NCBI GenBank assembly: GCA_039000515.1
Contig: JBCFYV010000012.1
Span: forward strand, 117,725,849 to 117,789,848
Source: Timema cristinae
Lineage: Eukaryota > Arthropoda > Insecta > Phasmatodea > Timematidae
DNA length: 64,000 nt
Direction of reading: 5' to 3'
Shown: positions 22,907 to 34,589 of the stretch, in pieces
Layout of the letters: the number at the start of each line of letters is the position of its first letter
Numbering within the stretch: position 1 is the stretch's first letter
Notes under the pieces: model-generated
Database searches by the model: none
Seen by the model: the letters and a program-made list of their open reading frames with translations, nothing else
Told to the model about the DNA's origin: nothing
Program-made: the position numbers and the translations under genes

Positions 22907-23330
22907 AAAATAAATAAATAATAATAAGGGGCTTTCTATGAAAATCCAACTATACGAGCAGATATTCCGAGTAAACAAGGATAGAAAGAATGTTTACAGA
23001 ACTAAACTACGCCAGAAATAGATTTATAAAAGTTTACCCTTGGAAATGATTAATAGCTATTCCTAGTCGGAAATGTGGAGCGCACTCTCTAGACCAGTGG
23101 GCCCCAGAAGGGGTTGCAATGGCACCCCGCTTTGCCGTGATAATGAATCTCTAGGGGTGCTGCCAAAAATAGGGGGAAATGTTATACTGTCCACAAGTTC
23201 TTCACCCATTTTTTTACTCTTCTAGTTTTAATGAATTTTAATTGAATGTTTCTGCAATATATTTTTTAATCTTAAGAGAGTGCTTTTTATTTTAAGAACG
23301 TCCTCTACTTCTAATTCCTTAGATTATTTT

Positions 23331-23527
23331 TAGCATAATGTCTTACTACCCATATAAGGCTAGACATATATGTACTAAGTACGCTACTGTGTTAGGAATG
23401 AAGATGGTTAAATTAAAATAAAATGTATCCGCATTTGTGTGGAGAAAAACAATGGAAAACTATTTAAGAATTACAGCACCCTCATTACACCTGACTGAGA
23501 TTTGAGCCTCTATCTCCCCATCATTGG
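23331..23527 (-). repeat. SINE family A, 3' portion, split by insertion
   Basis: Minus strand body and tail of family A (AGTAAGACATTATGC tail at 23340, body at 23400-23480, B box region near 23500). The tRNA head is absent here and continues at 26375-26440, so a 2.85-kb insertion splits this SINE. Confidence 0.75.
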
Positions 23528-23797
23528 TAGGGGTAGTAACAGTATATCGATGTTTTAGTATTCGATATATCGATTAACTTATCGATATATTTCTGTAATC
23601 GAACTATACCTTAAGGTTTATAAAACAAAACAAGTGAACGATTTTGTTTCTATTTTTACTAACCAAGTCGATTTTTTCTTTATCTACTATTTTAAAAATC
23701 TTAATAAAACTTTGAAAAGTTAAAAGTGGCGAAGAAAAGGATTAAAGGACAGCAGCTATCTTAATACCACCATTAAAGTCCACCATGACTGATTCAA

Positions 23798-26308
23798 TCA
23801 TCATCATCATCATCATCGTCATTTGTTTCCAGCCTGTGGCTGAGTTAGTTTAGTAAAATGCCTCCACCTTCTTCTATTCTTCCTCCTTAAATTTCTTCCA
23901 TTCTTCTCCTCTCACTTGAACACTTTCTGTTATCTGCTCCTCCCATCTCTTTCTTGGCCTCACTTGCGGTCTTTTTCCTGCATACCTAATTTCCAACATT
24001 TTCTTTTATATCCTCTCCTTCTCCATCCTCATTACATGTCCATACCATCTCCCTCTTGCTTCCTCTACTATCTCATGTACTCCAACATCCTCATTACATG
24101 TCCATACCATCTCAGTCTTGCTTCCTCTACTATCTCATGTACTCCAACATCCTCATTGCATGATCATACCATCTCACCCTTGCTTCCTCTACTATCTCAT
24201 GTACTCCAACATCCTCATTACATGACCATACCATCTCACCCTTGCTTCCTCTACTATCTCATATACTCCAACATCCTCATTACATGTCCATACCATCTCA
24301 GTCTTGCTTCCTCTACTATCTCATGTACTCTAACATCCTCATTACATGTCCATACCATCTCACCCTTGCTTCCTCTACTATCTCATGTACTCCAACATCC
24401 TCATTACATGACCATACCATCTCACCCTTGCTTCCTCTACTATTGCATGTACTCCAACATCCTCATTACATGTCCATACCATCTCAGTGTTGCTTCCTCT
24501 ACTATCTCATTTACTCCAACATCCTCATTACATGTCCATAACATCTCCCTCTTGCTTCCTCTACTATCTCATGTACTCCAACATCCTCATTGCATGATCA
24601 TACCATCTCACCCTTGCTTCCTCTACTATCTCATGTACTCTAACATCCTCATTACATGTCCATACCATCTCACCCTTGCTTCCTCTACTATCTCATGTAC
24701 TCCAACATCCTCATTACATGACCATACCATCTCACCCTTGCTTCCTCTACTATTGCATGTACTCCAACATCCTCATTACATGACCATACCATCTCACCCT
24801 TGCTTCCTCTACTATCTCATGTACTCCAACATCCTCATTGCATGATCATACCATCTCAGTCTTGCTTCCTCTACTATCTCATGTACTCCAACATCCTCAT
24901 TACATGACCATACCATCTCACCCTTGCTTCCTCTACTATCTCATATACTCCAACATCCTCATTACATGTCCATACCATCTCAGTCTTGCTTCCTCTACTA
25001 TCTCATGTACTCTAACATCCTCATTACATGCCCATACCATCTCAGTCTTGCTTCCTCTACTATCTCATGTACTCCAACATCCTCATTACATGACCATACC
25101 ATCTCAGTCTTGCTTCCTCTACTATCTCATATACTCCAACATCCTCATTACATGTCCATACCATCTCAGTCTTGCTTCCTTTACTATCTCATGTACTCCA
25201 ACATCCTCATTACATGTCCATACCATCTCACCCTTGCCTCCTCTACTATCTCATGTACTCCAACATCCTCATTACATGTCCATACCACCTCAGTCTTGCT
25301 TCCTCTACTATCTCATGTACTCCAACATCCTCATTACATGTCCATACCACCTCAGTCTTGCTTCCTTACTATCTCATATACTCCAACATCCTCATTACAT
25401 GTCCATCCACCTCAGTCTTGCCTCCTCTACTATCTCATGTACTCCAACATCCTCATTACATGACCATACCATCTCAGTCTTGCTTCCTCTACTATCTCAT
25501 GTACTCCAACATCCTCATTACATGTCCATACCATTCACCTTGCCTCCTCTACTATCTCATGTACTCCAACATCCTCATTACATGTCCATACCATCTCACC
25601 CTTGCTTCCTCTACTATCTCATTTACTCCAACATCCTCATTACATGTCCATACCACCTCAGTCTTGCTTCCTTTACTATCTCATGTACTCCAACATCCTC
25701 ATTACATGTCCATACCACTCAGTCTTGCTTCCTCTACTATCTCATATACTCCAACATCCTCATTACATGACCATACATCTCAGTCTTGCTTCCTCTACTA
25801 TCTCATGTACTCTAACATCCTCATTACATGTCCATACCAGCTCAGTCTTGCTTCCTTTACTATCTCATGTACTCCAACATCCTCATTACATGTCCATACC
25901 ACCTCAGTCTTGCTTCCTCTACTATCTCATGTACTCCAACATCCTCATTACATGTCCATACCACTCAGTCTTGCTTCCTCTACTATCTCATGTACTCCAA
26001 CATCCTCATTACATGTCCATACCACCTCAGTCTTGCCTCCTCTACTATCTCATGTACTCCAACATCCTCATTACATGACCATACCATCTCAGTCTTGCTT
26101 CCTCTACTATCTCATTTACTCCAACATCCTCATTACATGTCCATACCATCTCAGTCTTGCTTCCTTTACTATCTCATGTACTCCAACATCCTCATTACAT
26201 GTCCATACCACCTCAGTGTTGCTTCCTCTACTATCTCATGTACTCCAACATCCTCATTACATGACCATACCACCTCAGTCTTGCTTCCTCTACTATCTCA
26301 TGATCTCA
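23798..26308 (-). pseudogene. 5'-truncated non-LTR reverse transcriptase with 62-bp array
   Basis: Read on the minus strand, the 3' part (24030 down to 23798) encodes a broken reverse transcriptase C-terminus: RWYGHVMRMEKERI, then YAGKRPQVRPRKRWEEQIT, then VRGEEWKKFKEEE, ending in a (TGA)n tail. The insertion is bounded by TGATTCAA at 23790-23797 and 26309-26316, a perfect 8-base target duplication. It is thus a 5'-truncated retrotransposon copy whose 5' side has become a minisatellite. It is non-functional. Confidence 0.85.
24020..26300 (-). repeat. minisatellite, 62-bp unit, from reverse transcriptase coding DNA
   Basis: About 37 copies of a unit containing CATCCTCATTACATGTCCAT and GCTTCCTCTACTATCTCATG. 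On the minus strand it carries the GHVMRM codons of the reverse transcriptase next to it. Small variants (TACATGACC, GCATGATC, CACCTC, TTTACTC) are shuffled along the array. Forward open frames of up to 379 codons are by-products of the 62-base period. Confidence 0.95.
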
Positions 26309-26374
26309 TGATTCAACAACAATACATCGGAAACAAACGATGTATCGATATATTAGGTAAACTCGCCATCCCTA

Positions 26375-26440
26375 GTCACCGGTGGCCCGGTCTATTTATT
26401 ATTCAAGAGTGACGCTTTAGACCATTCGACCACCAAAGCG
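26375..26440 (-). repeat. SINE family A head, other half of split copy
   Basis: Minus strand CTTTGGTGGTCGAATGGTCT and AAAGCGTCACTCTTGAATAA match the family A tRNA-like head. It joins in order to the body at 23331-23527. Confidence 0.7.
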
Positions 26441-26560
26441 AGTCAAATTATATTGAATGGATTTAAATACATCGGGAACAAAATCCGTCCGAGATATATT
26501 ATATATTTATTTCTGAGACGAATGGATCACTTTACTCTGGAGTCTAGATAAACATCACCC

Positions 26561-26810
26561 ACTTCGGTGGCCGCATGGTTTAAGGCGTTACTATCGTGTT
26601 GGACCAGGCTGCCGATGACGGGGAGGTAAGGGTTCAAATCTTGGTCGGATGTACTGGGGGTGATTTTTCCAAAATGGTTTTACACTCTACTTCCACTCAA
26701 ATGAGGGTACACTTCTTATAAATATAACCTTCCTAATCCCTAAAACCATTAGCGTAATTAGTACATAAGCGTATAACTCGAACGGGTAGTAAGACGCGGT
26801 GCTAAAGAAA
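26561..26810 (+). repeat. SINE, family A, full length
   Basis: The most regular plus-strand copy: ACTTCGGTGGCCGCATGGTT head, B box AGGGTTCAAATCTTGGTCGG, body TTTTACACTCTACTTCCACT and ATAAATATAACCTTCCTAAT, then CCATTAGCGTAATTAGTACA, and tail CGAACGGGTAGTAAGACGCG. Confidence 0.9.
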
Positions 26811-27365
26811 TATAAATATCTTAAGAGGCCAGCTCGACTCACGTGCGCTGTCTTGACCTGAGGATCCGAACCAGACGATGTCGACATGGGTCACGCCGTG
26901 AAGAAGACAAAAGACGACTGATAAGTGAAACTCTTGTCAGTCCGAGTCATGGCGAGCTTCCCAACTGAACTAGAGATACTCCCTCCCTCTTCTAATACCT
27001 ACCGCTGACAGGTAACCTTGCCGTTCCAGCATTGACGGAAACCTTGATCTCACTTAGCTATCGCCCGCTCTTCAAACTTCTCGTCATTTATTTAGAAACT
27101 TTTTGTTGTTGTTGTTGTTGTGTTGTTGTGTGTTGTCAGGTTTTTGTACAACATATAAAATGGCTAGAACTATATGATTGTTACTCTCAATTTAAAATCA
27201 CCTTAAAAGGTGGACATGCGGACTTAAATGTCCGACTCATCCATTGGAGAACACACACACACACGTCTTTCGCAATATTTGTAATTTAAGGGACAGCACT
27301 GAGACGCGTTACAGGCGTTTAGAAACCAGGATTATATATAAAAAAATATATATTGTGTTTCTACT
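26811..27365. other. gene-free DNA
   Basis: A (GTT)n run lies at about 27101-27130. No gene supported. Confidence 0.4.
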
Positions 27366-27525
27366 GAGTGTCGTTTTTCCTAAATGGTTCCCCACTCTTT
27401 TATCACGCAAATGCGGGTATATAACCTCATAAATGCTTTCTTATCCATCCCTACTCCATTAGAGTAGTTATCACATATGTGTGTAAGCTAGACAGCTAGT
27501 GAGACGCGGTGATAATATAATTACT
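27366..27525 (+). repeat. SINE family A, 3' part
   Basis: Body TTTTCCTAAATGGTTCCCCA and ACGCAAATGCGGGTATATAA, decayed tail AGCTAGTGAGACGCGGTGAT. The head is missing. Confidence 0.7.
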
Positions 27526-27821
27526 GTAAATATAAATATTTTGTTTTCATCAAAACGTATGAGAAGGTTCGGACCAGTTAAAAGTTTAAATTTTAAGTTT
27601 GAATAGTTTTTTTTTTTTTAAAGTGTGATATTTTACATAAAACTCTCTAAAACAATTTGACATTATCTTTAAATGTTATATTGTGACCTTGTAAAAAACA
27701 TGACTTTATTTGATAGAGGAAGACTAGACAGTTTTCCCTCCCAACAGCGATAACATTTTATTTTATTATTATAAATATCTATCAAAAGAGACAGATGCAG
27801 GTCACATGACTTGACGTAGTA

Positions 27822-27824
<3 letters not shown>

Positions 27825-27866
<42 letters not shown>

Positions 27867-27975
27867 TATGTAACTTATATATACATAAGTTTTATGTTAT
27901 ATATATATATATTTGTATAATAGTATATGGATACATATATCATATCAAGGTATATATATAATATATGTATATATG
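27825..27975. repeat. AT-rich microsatellite block
   Basis: Long (TA)n runs at 27825-27862 and again toward 27975, interrupted by palindromic ACTTATATATACATAAGT-like sequence. Confidence 0.85.
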
Positions 27976-27999
27976 CTTACATTTATGTGCAATATACTC

Positions 28000-28460
28000 G
28001 CTTTGCTCGTTGGGGGCCCCGCCCCCAAGCTCCCAATCATCAAATTTGGCACGCTTATGGCAATTGGATGTGCCAATATGCCTGCCAAATTTTATGATTC
28101 AAACTGTCCCATAAGTGTGTCAGAAAATAAAAAAATGTGTGAAAAATGTGCAAAATTTACTTAAAATCAAAAAAATATAGCTCTATTTCGCCAAATCCGT
28201 AACTGCTGTTGCAATCCGTTTTATGATAGGTCCTACCATTTATCCTCCAAAGAAAGGTCCGCACCGACCTTAAAGTTTCTTCACCATTTTTCATATTTTC
28301 GGGGGCTAAAAATTTATTTTTTAACTTTTTGGAATTTTCCCGTCGGTTAAAGGCTAGAAGCTATAAGTTTGCCAAATTTAAAGTTTCTAGCTCATCTGGA
28401 AGTGGGTAAACATTAATGTCAGTAAGTGAGTCAGCCACGTGACTTTATAAGAGTATAATA
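28000..28460 (+). repeat. dispersed repeat, probable 3' end of a transposable element
   Basis: Opens CTCGTTGGGGGCCCCGCCCC and closes with AAACATTAATGTCAGTAAGT before GAGTCAGCCACGTGAC and an AT-rich microsatellite. The organisation (unique non-coding block ending in a short simple repeat) suggests a retroelement or Helitron-like end. I cannot assign the family. Confidence 0.4.
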
Positions 28461-29023
28461 TGTGTATACTAAATATATATATGTATGTATATAATATTGA
28501 TAAAATTGAATCTCCTGAAGAAACAATCGGAGCCCCTTACCACTCTGTCAAGAGCACACGCGATGTGACCTTGTTGAACCAACATTCTTTTAATATTTTG
28601 TTTACAATTCAGTATTGTTTGTGTTTTTGTTTTTAATTGGTGTTTTTAATCAAACAGAAATAACCCCATTTTAAAATAGATCAGGAGCCGAGACCTTGAT
28701 CTGGAAGGTCATTGGTTCTCATTTCACGACTTCTTTTATTGGGAAGCCTTTACTCTATTTGTTCGTGGTTATTATTATCCCGGTGCCATAACGGGCTATC
28801 GGTGAATAAACCTATCTCGCCTAGGGGAACAAGAGATGGAGGGTGATTATTTAAGGACAGTCGCCTGCAAGAAGGGTCGTAAGTCGCTATAGTTTGAGCG
28901 GAAACACATTAACAGTGAGCTCCGAATCTCTCATAATCTTACCCACTTTCTCGAAACTGAAAGTCCAGGGAACTTTCAACAGGTCAGGATTAAAACCGAC
29001 CACTCTGAAAGCTGTATCTAAGG
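28461..29023. other. gene-free DNA
   Basis: No gene or clear repeat recognised. Confidence 0.4.
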
Positions 29024-29245
29024 ATATGGTATCAAAACAAAAGTATCGATTCTTTATTCATTTCTAATATCGAAAGAAAAGCATCGATATTATCATTTCT
29101 GATATCAAAAGAAAAAAGTATTGATATTTTACTCATTTCTGTATCAAATAAAAAAAAATATTGACACTCTACTCATTAATAGTATCAAAAGAAAAAAGTA
29201 TCGATGCTTTACTCGTATCGAAATAAAAAGATCGATACCGAAAGA
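29024..29245 (+). repeat. degenerate minisatellite, ~45-50 bp unit
   Basis: Five units with AAAAGAAAAAAGTATCGAT and TTTACTCATTTCT. Probably internal to a TE whose right end (complement TAGGGACGGGTTCGACTCGA) is at about 30197-30235. Confidence 0.6.
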
Positions 29246-29543
29246 TTAAACAGGAATTTTACTCAAAGAATTCTTGTTGGTTTTATGTGTGAAAATGTTT
29301 TTTTTTATTTATTTCATTTGGAGATTTTTACTTATCTAATAAAACCATACACAGCTTTTGTATTAGAATGTAATTTTATCTTCTACCTTATATTAAATCA
29401 CTACAAATAAAACTGATGTATCACAATATTATAAATAGGTTAGTTGTCTAGATCATTTCTGAACGAAGGAGTCAAACTTTTAATCAGGCTGTCAGAATGT
29501 GGGTTTAAAAATATCACAAAACTAAGACAAATACGTCATAATA

Positions 29544-30170
29544 CAGTAGAATTTATTTAGTTCTAGGTACAGGGGATATCTGAAAAAATTGTAAATATGT
29601 AAAATATTCTCAAAATATGCTACATACGAACATACACATTTTATAATTTATGTGTTGTATAAAACACACGCACAATCTATACATACATGAAAAAACAAGA
29701 AAAATTTAAACACAACATATAAGAACTTGGAAAATAAAAGTTATGGCTTGTTGTGAATCGCTTAATCTTGACACAATAAATGAAATCTTCAAGTTCACCG
29801 ATTGCGTTAAAAAGGTTGTTTTTTTTAGGTCTGGTTGTGATTCAGTGAATCTTCTTAGTTTTCCTATAATTGTAAGTTTTTCAGAAACGGATGGTATTGG
29901 TTCTTCTTCTTGGATGTCTGTTCTGTCTTCTTCATCAGAGGCGTATTGGATATTTCTGTTATTAACTTCTTCAAGAATCTGTCAGCGTTCTACCGTTATT
30001 AAGTTAGGTTTAAAATGAGAAAAAATTAACAATGTATCGGCTTCAAACTATCCTAATTTTTCCTTCTAAAATTCCAAACACATGTTACATTATCGTTGGT
30101 CTGGATAGGAATTTCACGGGAGTCGTGATGGGTTCGAACTATCCAATGTCATATTATCCTAATTCTACTG
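29544..30170 (-). mobile_element. pogo/Tigger-type transposon remnant
   Basis: Both ends read CAGTAGAATT inward and are flanked by TA (29542-29543, 30171-30172), the signature of Tc1/mariner-pogo transposons. The minus strand at about 29990-29735 encodes a decayed transposase C-terminus: ASDEEDRTDIQEEEPIPSVS, then KLRRFTESQPDLKKT, and after a one-base shift NAIGELEDFIYCV. The catalytic DDE region is deleted. The plus-strand open frame here (29743-30018) is the antisense shadow. Confidence 0.8.
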
Positions 30171-30254
30171 TATATTATAAATAAATTATATTTACTTCGA
30201 TACCGATCCAATTTCGAGTCGAACCCGTCCCTATTGATGAATGACCGAAGCCAG

Positions 30255-30390
30255 CGTTTTTCCTTGACGGTTTGACGCAAATTTTGGTACACTTACCCAA
30301 AAATCAACCCTTTTAATCCCTAACGCGTTAGCGAAATTAGTACATGTGCGTATAAACCTAACGGGTAGTATGACACGTTGACAAAAAAAC
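30255..30390 (+). repeat. SINE family A, 3' part
   Basis: Contains ATCCCTAACGCGTTAGCGAA, ATTAGTACATGTGCGTATAA and AACGGGTAGTATGACACG. A smaller tail fragment (CGAACAGTTAGTAAGACGTG) is at 30480-30545. Confidence 0.65.
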
Positions 30391-30561
30391 AAAACAATGG
30401 TTTTAATTAACTCTGTTAGGAGTGCTGACCTTCAACGCTTGTTACAATGCATTTTACTCTTTTTTTTTTTTAAGATTCAATTTTCACAGTTACGTGTAAC
30501 TCGAACAGTTAGTAAGACGTGGCGCTAAAAAAACAAAAAAACAAAATCACAGTGACCCAGA

Positions 30562-30740
30562 TTAGTGGGCGCGCGGACTAAATGTCAGATTCGACAAGTC
30601 TGGTTTGCTGTCTACAAAGAGATCAGGATTTGAATCTCGACTGGGTAGATCCTGAGGGTGATTCCCCTTGAATGATTTACTGTTCTCTCCCTCTCTCTCC
30701 CCACGAAAATTCTGGGTACATCTCCTTATAGAACCAGTGC
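30562..30740 (+). repeat. tRNA-SINE, second head type
   Basis: Head AGTGGGCGCGCGGACTAAAT, B box AGGATTTGAATCTCGACTGG, body TTCTCTCCCTCTCTCTCCCC. Tail not visible before the satellite that follows. Confidence 0.65.
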
Positions 30741-30800
30741 AATGCCAGTCTAAAGTTTAATTCATGCGTTCACCGAAAATTGAGAGTATAATCTGCTTGA

Positions 30801-33040
30801 TTGACCCAGCAGTTAACACGATAGTAGGAACTATGTTCACCCAGCAGTTAACACGATAGTAGGAACTATGTTGACCCAGCAGTTAAGACGATAGTAGGAA
30901 CTATGTCGACCCAGCAGTTAACACGATAGTAGGAATTATGTTGACCCAGCAGTTAACACGATAGTAGGAACTATGTTGACCCAGCAGTTAACACGATAGT
31001 AGGAACTATGTTGACCCAGCAGTTAAGACGATAGTAGGAACTATGTCGACCCAGCAGTTAACACGATAGTAGGAATTATGTTGACCCAGCAGTTAACACG
31101 ATAGTAGGAACTATGTTGACCCAGCAGTTAACACGATAGTAGGAACTATGTTGACCCAGCAGTTAACACGATAGTAGGAACTATGTTGACCCAGCAGTTA
31201 ACACGATAGTAGGAACTATGTCGACCAAGCAGTTAACACGATAGTAGGAACTATGTTGACCCAGCAGTTAACACGATAGTAGGAACTATGTCGACCCAGC
31301 AGTTAACACGATAGTAGGAACTATGTTGACCCAGCAGTTAACACGATAGTAGGAACTATGTTGACACAGCAGTTAACACGATAGTAGGAACTATGTTGAC
31401 CCAGCAGTTAACACGATAGTAGGAACTATGTCGACCAAGCAGTTAACACGATAGTAGGAACTATGTTGACCCAGCAGTTAACACGATAGTAGGAACTATG
31501 TTGACACAGCAGTTAACACGATAGTAGGAACTATGTTGACCCAGCAGTTAACACGATAGTAGGAACTATGTTGACCCAGCAGTTAACACGATAGTAGGAA
31601 CTATGTTGACCCAGCAGTTAACACGATAGTAGGAACTATGTTGACCCAGCAGTTAACACGATAGTAGGAACTATGTTGACCCAGCAGTTAACACGATAGT
31701 AGAAACTATGTCGACACAGCAGTTAACACGATAGATAGTAGGAACTATGTTGACCCAGCAGTTAACACGATAGATAGTAGGAACTATGTTGACCCAGCAG
31801 TTAACACGATAGATAGTAGGAACTATGTTGACCCAGCAGTTAACACGATAGTAGGAACTATGTTGACCCAGCAGTTAACACGATAGTAGGAACTAAGTTG
31901 ACCCATCAGTTAACACGATAGTAGTAGAACTATGTTGACCCAGCAGTTAACACGATAGATAGTAGGAACTATGTTGACCCAGCAGTTAACACGATAGTAG
32001 GAACTAATGTTGACCCAGCAGTTAACACGATAGTAGGAACTATGTTGACCCAGCAGTTAACACGATAGTAGGAACTATGTTGACCCAGCAGTTAACACGA
32101 TAGTAGGAACTATGTTGACCCAGCAGTTAACACGATAGTAGGAACTATGTTGACCCAGCAGTTAACACGATAGTAGGAACTATGTTGACCCAGCAGTTAA
32201 CACGATAGTAGGAACTATGTTGACCCAGCAGTTAACACGATAGATAGTAGAACTATGTTGACCCAGCAGTTAACACGATAGTAGGAACTATGTTGACCCA
32301 GCAGTTAACACGATAGATAGTAGGAACTATGTTGACCCAGCAGTTAACACGATAGTAGGAACTATGTTGACCCAGCAGTTAACACGATAGTAGGAACTAT
32401 GTTGACCCAGCAGTTAACACGATAGTAGGAACTATGTTGACCCAGCAGTTAACACGATAGTAGATAGGAACTAGTGTTGAACCCAGCAGTTAACACGATA
32501 GTAGGAACTATGTTCGACCCAGCAGTTAACACGATAGTAGAACTATGTTGACCAGCAGTTAACACGATAGTAGGAACTATGTTGACACAGCAGTTAACAC
32601 GATAGTAGGAACTATGTTGACCCAGCAGTTAACACGATAGTAGGAACTATGTTGACCCAGCAGTTAACACGATAGTAGGAACTATGTATGACCCAGCAGT
32701 TAACACGATAGTAGAACTATGTTGACCAGCAGTTAACACGATAGTAGGAACTATGTTGACCCAGCAGTTAACACGATAGTAGGAACTATGTTGACCCAGC
32801 AGTTAACACGATAGTAGGAACTATGTTGACCCAGCAGTTAACACGATAGTAGGAACTATGTTGACCCAGCAGTTAACACGATAGTAGGAACTATGTTACC
32901 CAGCAGTTAACACGATAGTAGAAACTATGTTGACCCAACAGTTAACACGATAGTAGGAACTATGTGACCCAGCAGTTAACACGAAGTAGGAACTATGTTC
33001 GACCCAGCAGTTAACACGATAGATAGGAACTATGTTGACC
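30801..33040 (+). repeat. satellite-like array, 35-bp unit, ~64 copies
   Basis: Unit: TTGACCCAGCAGTTAACACG followed by ATAGTAGGAACTATG. The first ~25 copies differ only by single substitutions (TCGACC, GACACAG, AATTATG). From about 31700 units also carry 4-base GATA duplications, one- or two-base losses and insertions. No unique spacers separate the units, so this is not a CRISPR array. The unit contains the palindrome GTTAAC and a CATAGTTCC / GGAACTATG inverted pair across the junction. Confidence 0.97.
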
Positions 33041-33089
33041 ATACAAACAGAAACTTGATTATCATAAGTTTTAGTTTTCTATTTGATAC

Positions 33090-34153
33090 TAATGGTGTGT
33101 AAAGCTTCGAAAAGTCGAAGTCGAAGTCGAAGGTCAAATTTCCTTCGACTTCGACATCTACAATAACCTCGCATATTAGAAAATTTTCGAGGAGGATAAA
33201 ACTTCGATAAATTATCAAACGATTTAATTTTATCTTACTAAATATACATTTTCAATATTTGTTAGTTTTAAAACAATTACTAAACAGAATTTTAACAATG
33301 ACTAGTAATTTAATCAACACTACGTAATCATGGGTCATAAGTAAATGTCAATATATTATATTCACTATCACCAACATAATTTTGTAAGAAATAAAAATAC
33401 CTATAAGGAAATAACACCAGTCACTGTATGAAGCAGAGAAAGTGCTTTAGTTAGTGCTATCATCTAATGTTTGGTCCTTAATATTCTATCTCTTCGGAAT
33501 TATCTGTGACAAATTTACAAGTGATTTTGACACAGAAGTTTTTCATAGCTTCTTCCATTTTCTTTATTATTCAAAATGCTGATACGGAAAGTAGGAAACG
33601 AAAACGAAATTTAATTTATAATATTATCAAGAAATGCAGATAAAAAGACATGCATGTGTAAAGTTTGCAAAATAATATTATAAACTTCACGATGTAGTAA
33701 AAATTAAAACTTATTAAGAATCAAATACCCAAAGCTATTATTTTGCTTTTTAGTGAGGATTACTCCATCTAGTATCATATTATGAAAATGAAAATGACAC
33801 TGGACACGGGAATCGAACCCAAATCGAGCCAAAAGTCCCGGGTTCGATTCCCGTGTCCAGGTGTCATTTTTAAATTTTCAGAATAAACTTAATTGATAAG
33901 TTACTAAGCTTATCAGTAAGCCTGTGTGCATTAGTTATTAATATAGTCCTTTGGTACAAATAAGGAAATTTGCCTGCCCCTTGTTACTGACAGGATCTAG
34001 AAAAATAATTAATTTAAAAATTAAAAGTAGCTTTTAAGTGACAACAACAAAAATCCTAGGTAGCTTCGACTTCGACTTCGATTTTTCTTCACAAGTTTCA
34101 AGATTCCCTTTAACTTCGCTTCGCATTTCAAAAGTGGCCTTCGCACACCCCTA
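33090..34153. mobile_element. non-autonomous hAT-like element, copy 2
   Basis: Left end TAATGGTGTGTAAAGCTTCG, complemented right end TAGGGGTGTGCGAAGGCCAC, both running into CGAAGTCGAAG-type repeats. Flanks TTTGATAC (33082-33089) and TTGGATAA (34154-34161) agree at 6 of 8. Related to 6568-7552. It contains an inverted-repeat hairpin at 33793-33868. No transposase seen. Confidence 0.65.
33793..33868. repeat. inverted repeat with tRNA T-arm-like arms
   Basis: Two ~30-base arms are reverse complements with one base difference; the right arm contains GGGTTCGATTCCCGTGTCCA. The arms resemble a tRNA T-arm with B box plus the acceptor stem, placed head to head. A diverged single arm recurs at 39423-39455 (GACACCTGGACACG, ATTGAACCC). 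Confidence 0.8.
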
Positions 34154-34324
34154 TTGGATAAATAGATATTTCTACATTTTGTACGATGGATAATTTTAAT
34201 TAATGTTTTGTGTTGTGAAACATCCAAACAAAACCAGAACGACACACAAGCTTTCCAATTATTTAAAATCAGTTTACAACAATAGACGCAGAGTCTGCTT
34301 GTTTCTCGTCTTTTTAAGCACATG

Positions 34325-34582
34325 CGAGTTTTTTTTTATCGCCGCGTATTACTACCTGTTCAAGTTTACGCAGATATGATAATCACTCTAATTGGTAAGA
34401 GATTAGGAAGGAAGAATTTTAGAGGTAATCTACCAGCATTAGCGTGGAAATAGAGTGGGAAATCATTTAGGAAAACCACCCTCAGTAGACCCAAGAGGGA
34501 TTCGAACCCCAATCTCCCCATATTAAGTAGGCCAGTCTAACATGAGAGTGACGCCTTAGACTATTCGGTCACCGAAGGGGGC
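34325..34582 (-). repeat. SINE, family A, full length
   Basis: Minus strand head CTTCGGTGACCGAATAGTCT, B box GGGGTTCGAATCCCTCTTGG, body TCCCACTCTATTTCCACGCT, decayed tail GTAGTAATACGCGGCG. It lies just upstream of the candidate promoter of the coiled-coil gene. Confidence 0.85.
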
Positions 34583-34589
34583 GTGCGCG

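Larger units (their letters stand above)
23528..26374. mobile_element. hAT-like element carrying a LINE and a minisatellite
   Basis: Left end TAGGGGTAGTAACAGTATAT leads into TCGATATATCG-rich sequence. The complemented right end TAGGGATGGCGAGTTTACCT leads into ATATATCGATACATCG. Flanks ATCATTGG (23520-23527) and GTCACCGG (26375-26382) agree at 5 of 8, as expected for an old 8-bp duplication. It interrupts a family A SINE and is itself interrupted by the LINE at 23798-26308. Confidence 0.65.

Noticed and set aside
23916..26412. Forward open frames of 300-379 codons rich in S, T, L and P
   Set aside because: Artefact of the 62-bp array; the biological sense is the minus-strand LINE fragment.
29743..30018. 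91-codon forward open frame
   Set aside because: Antisense shadow of the pogo transposase C-terminus read on the minus strand.
30801..33040. CRISPR-like regular repeat array
   Set aside because: Units are contiguous with no unique spacers, and the genome is eukaryotic.
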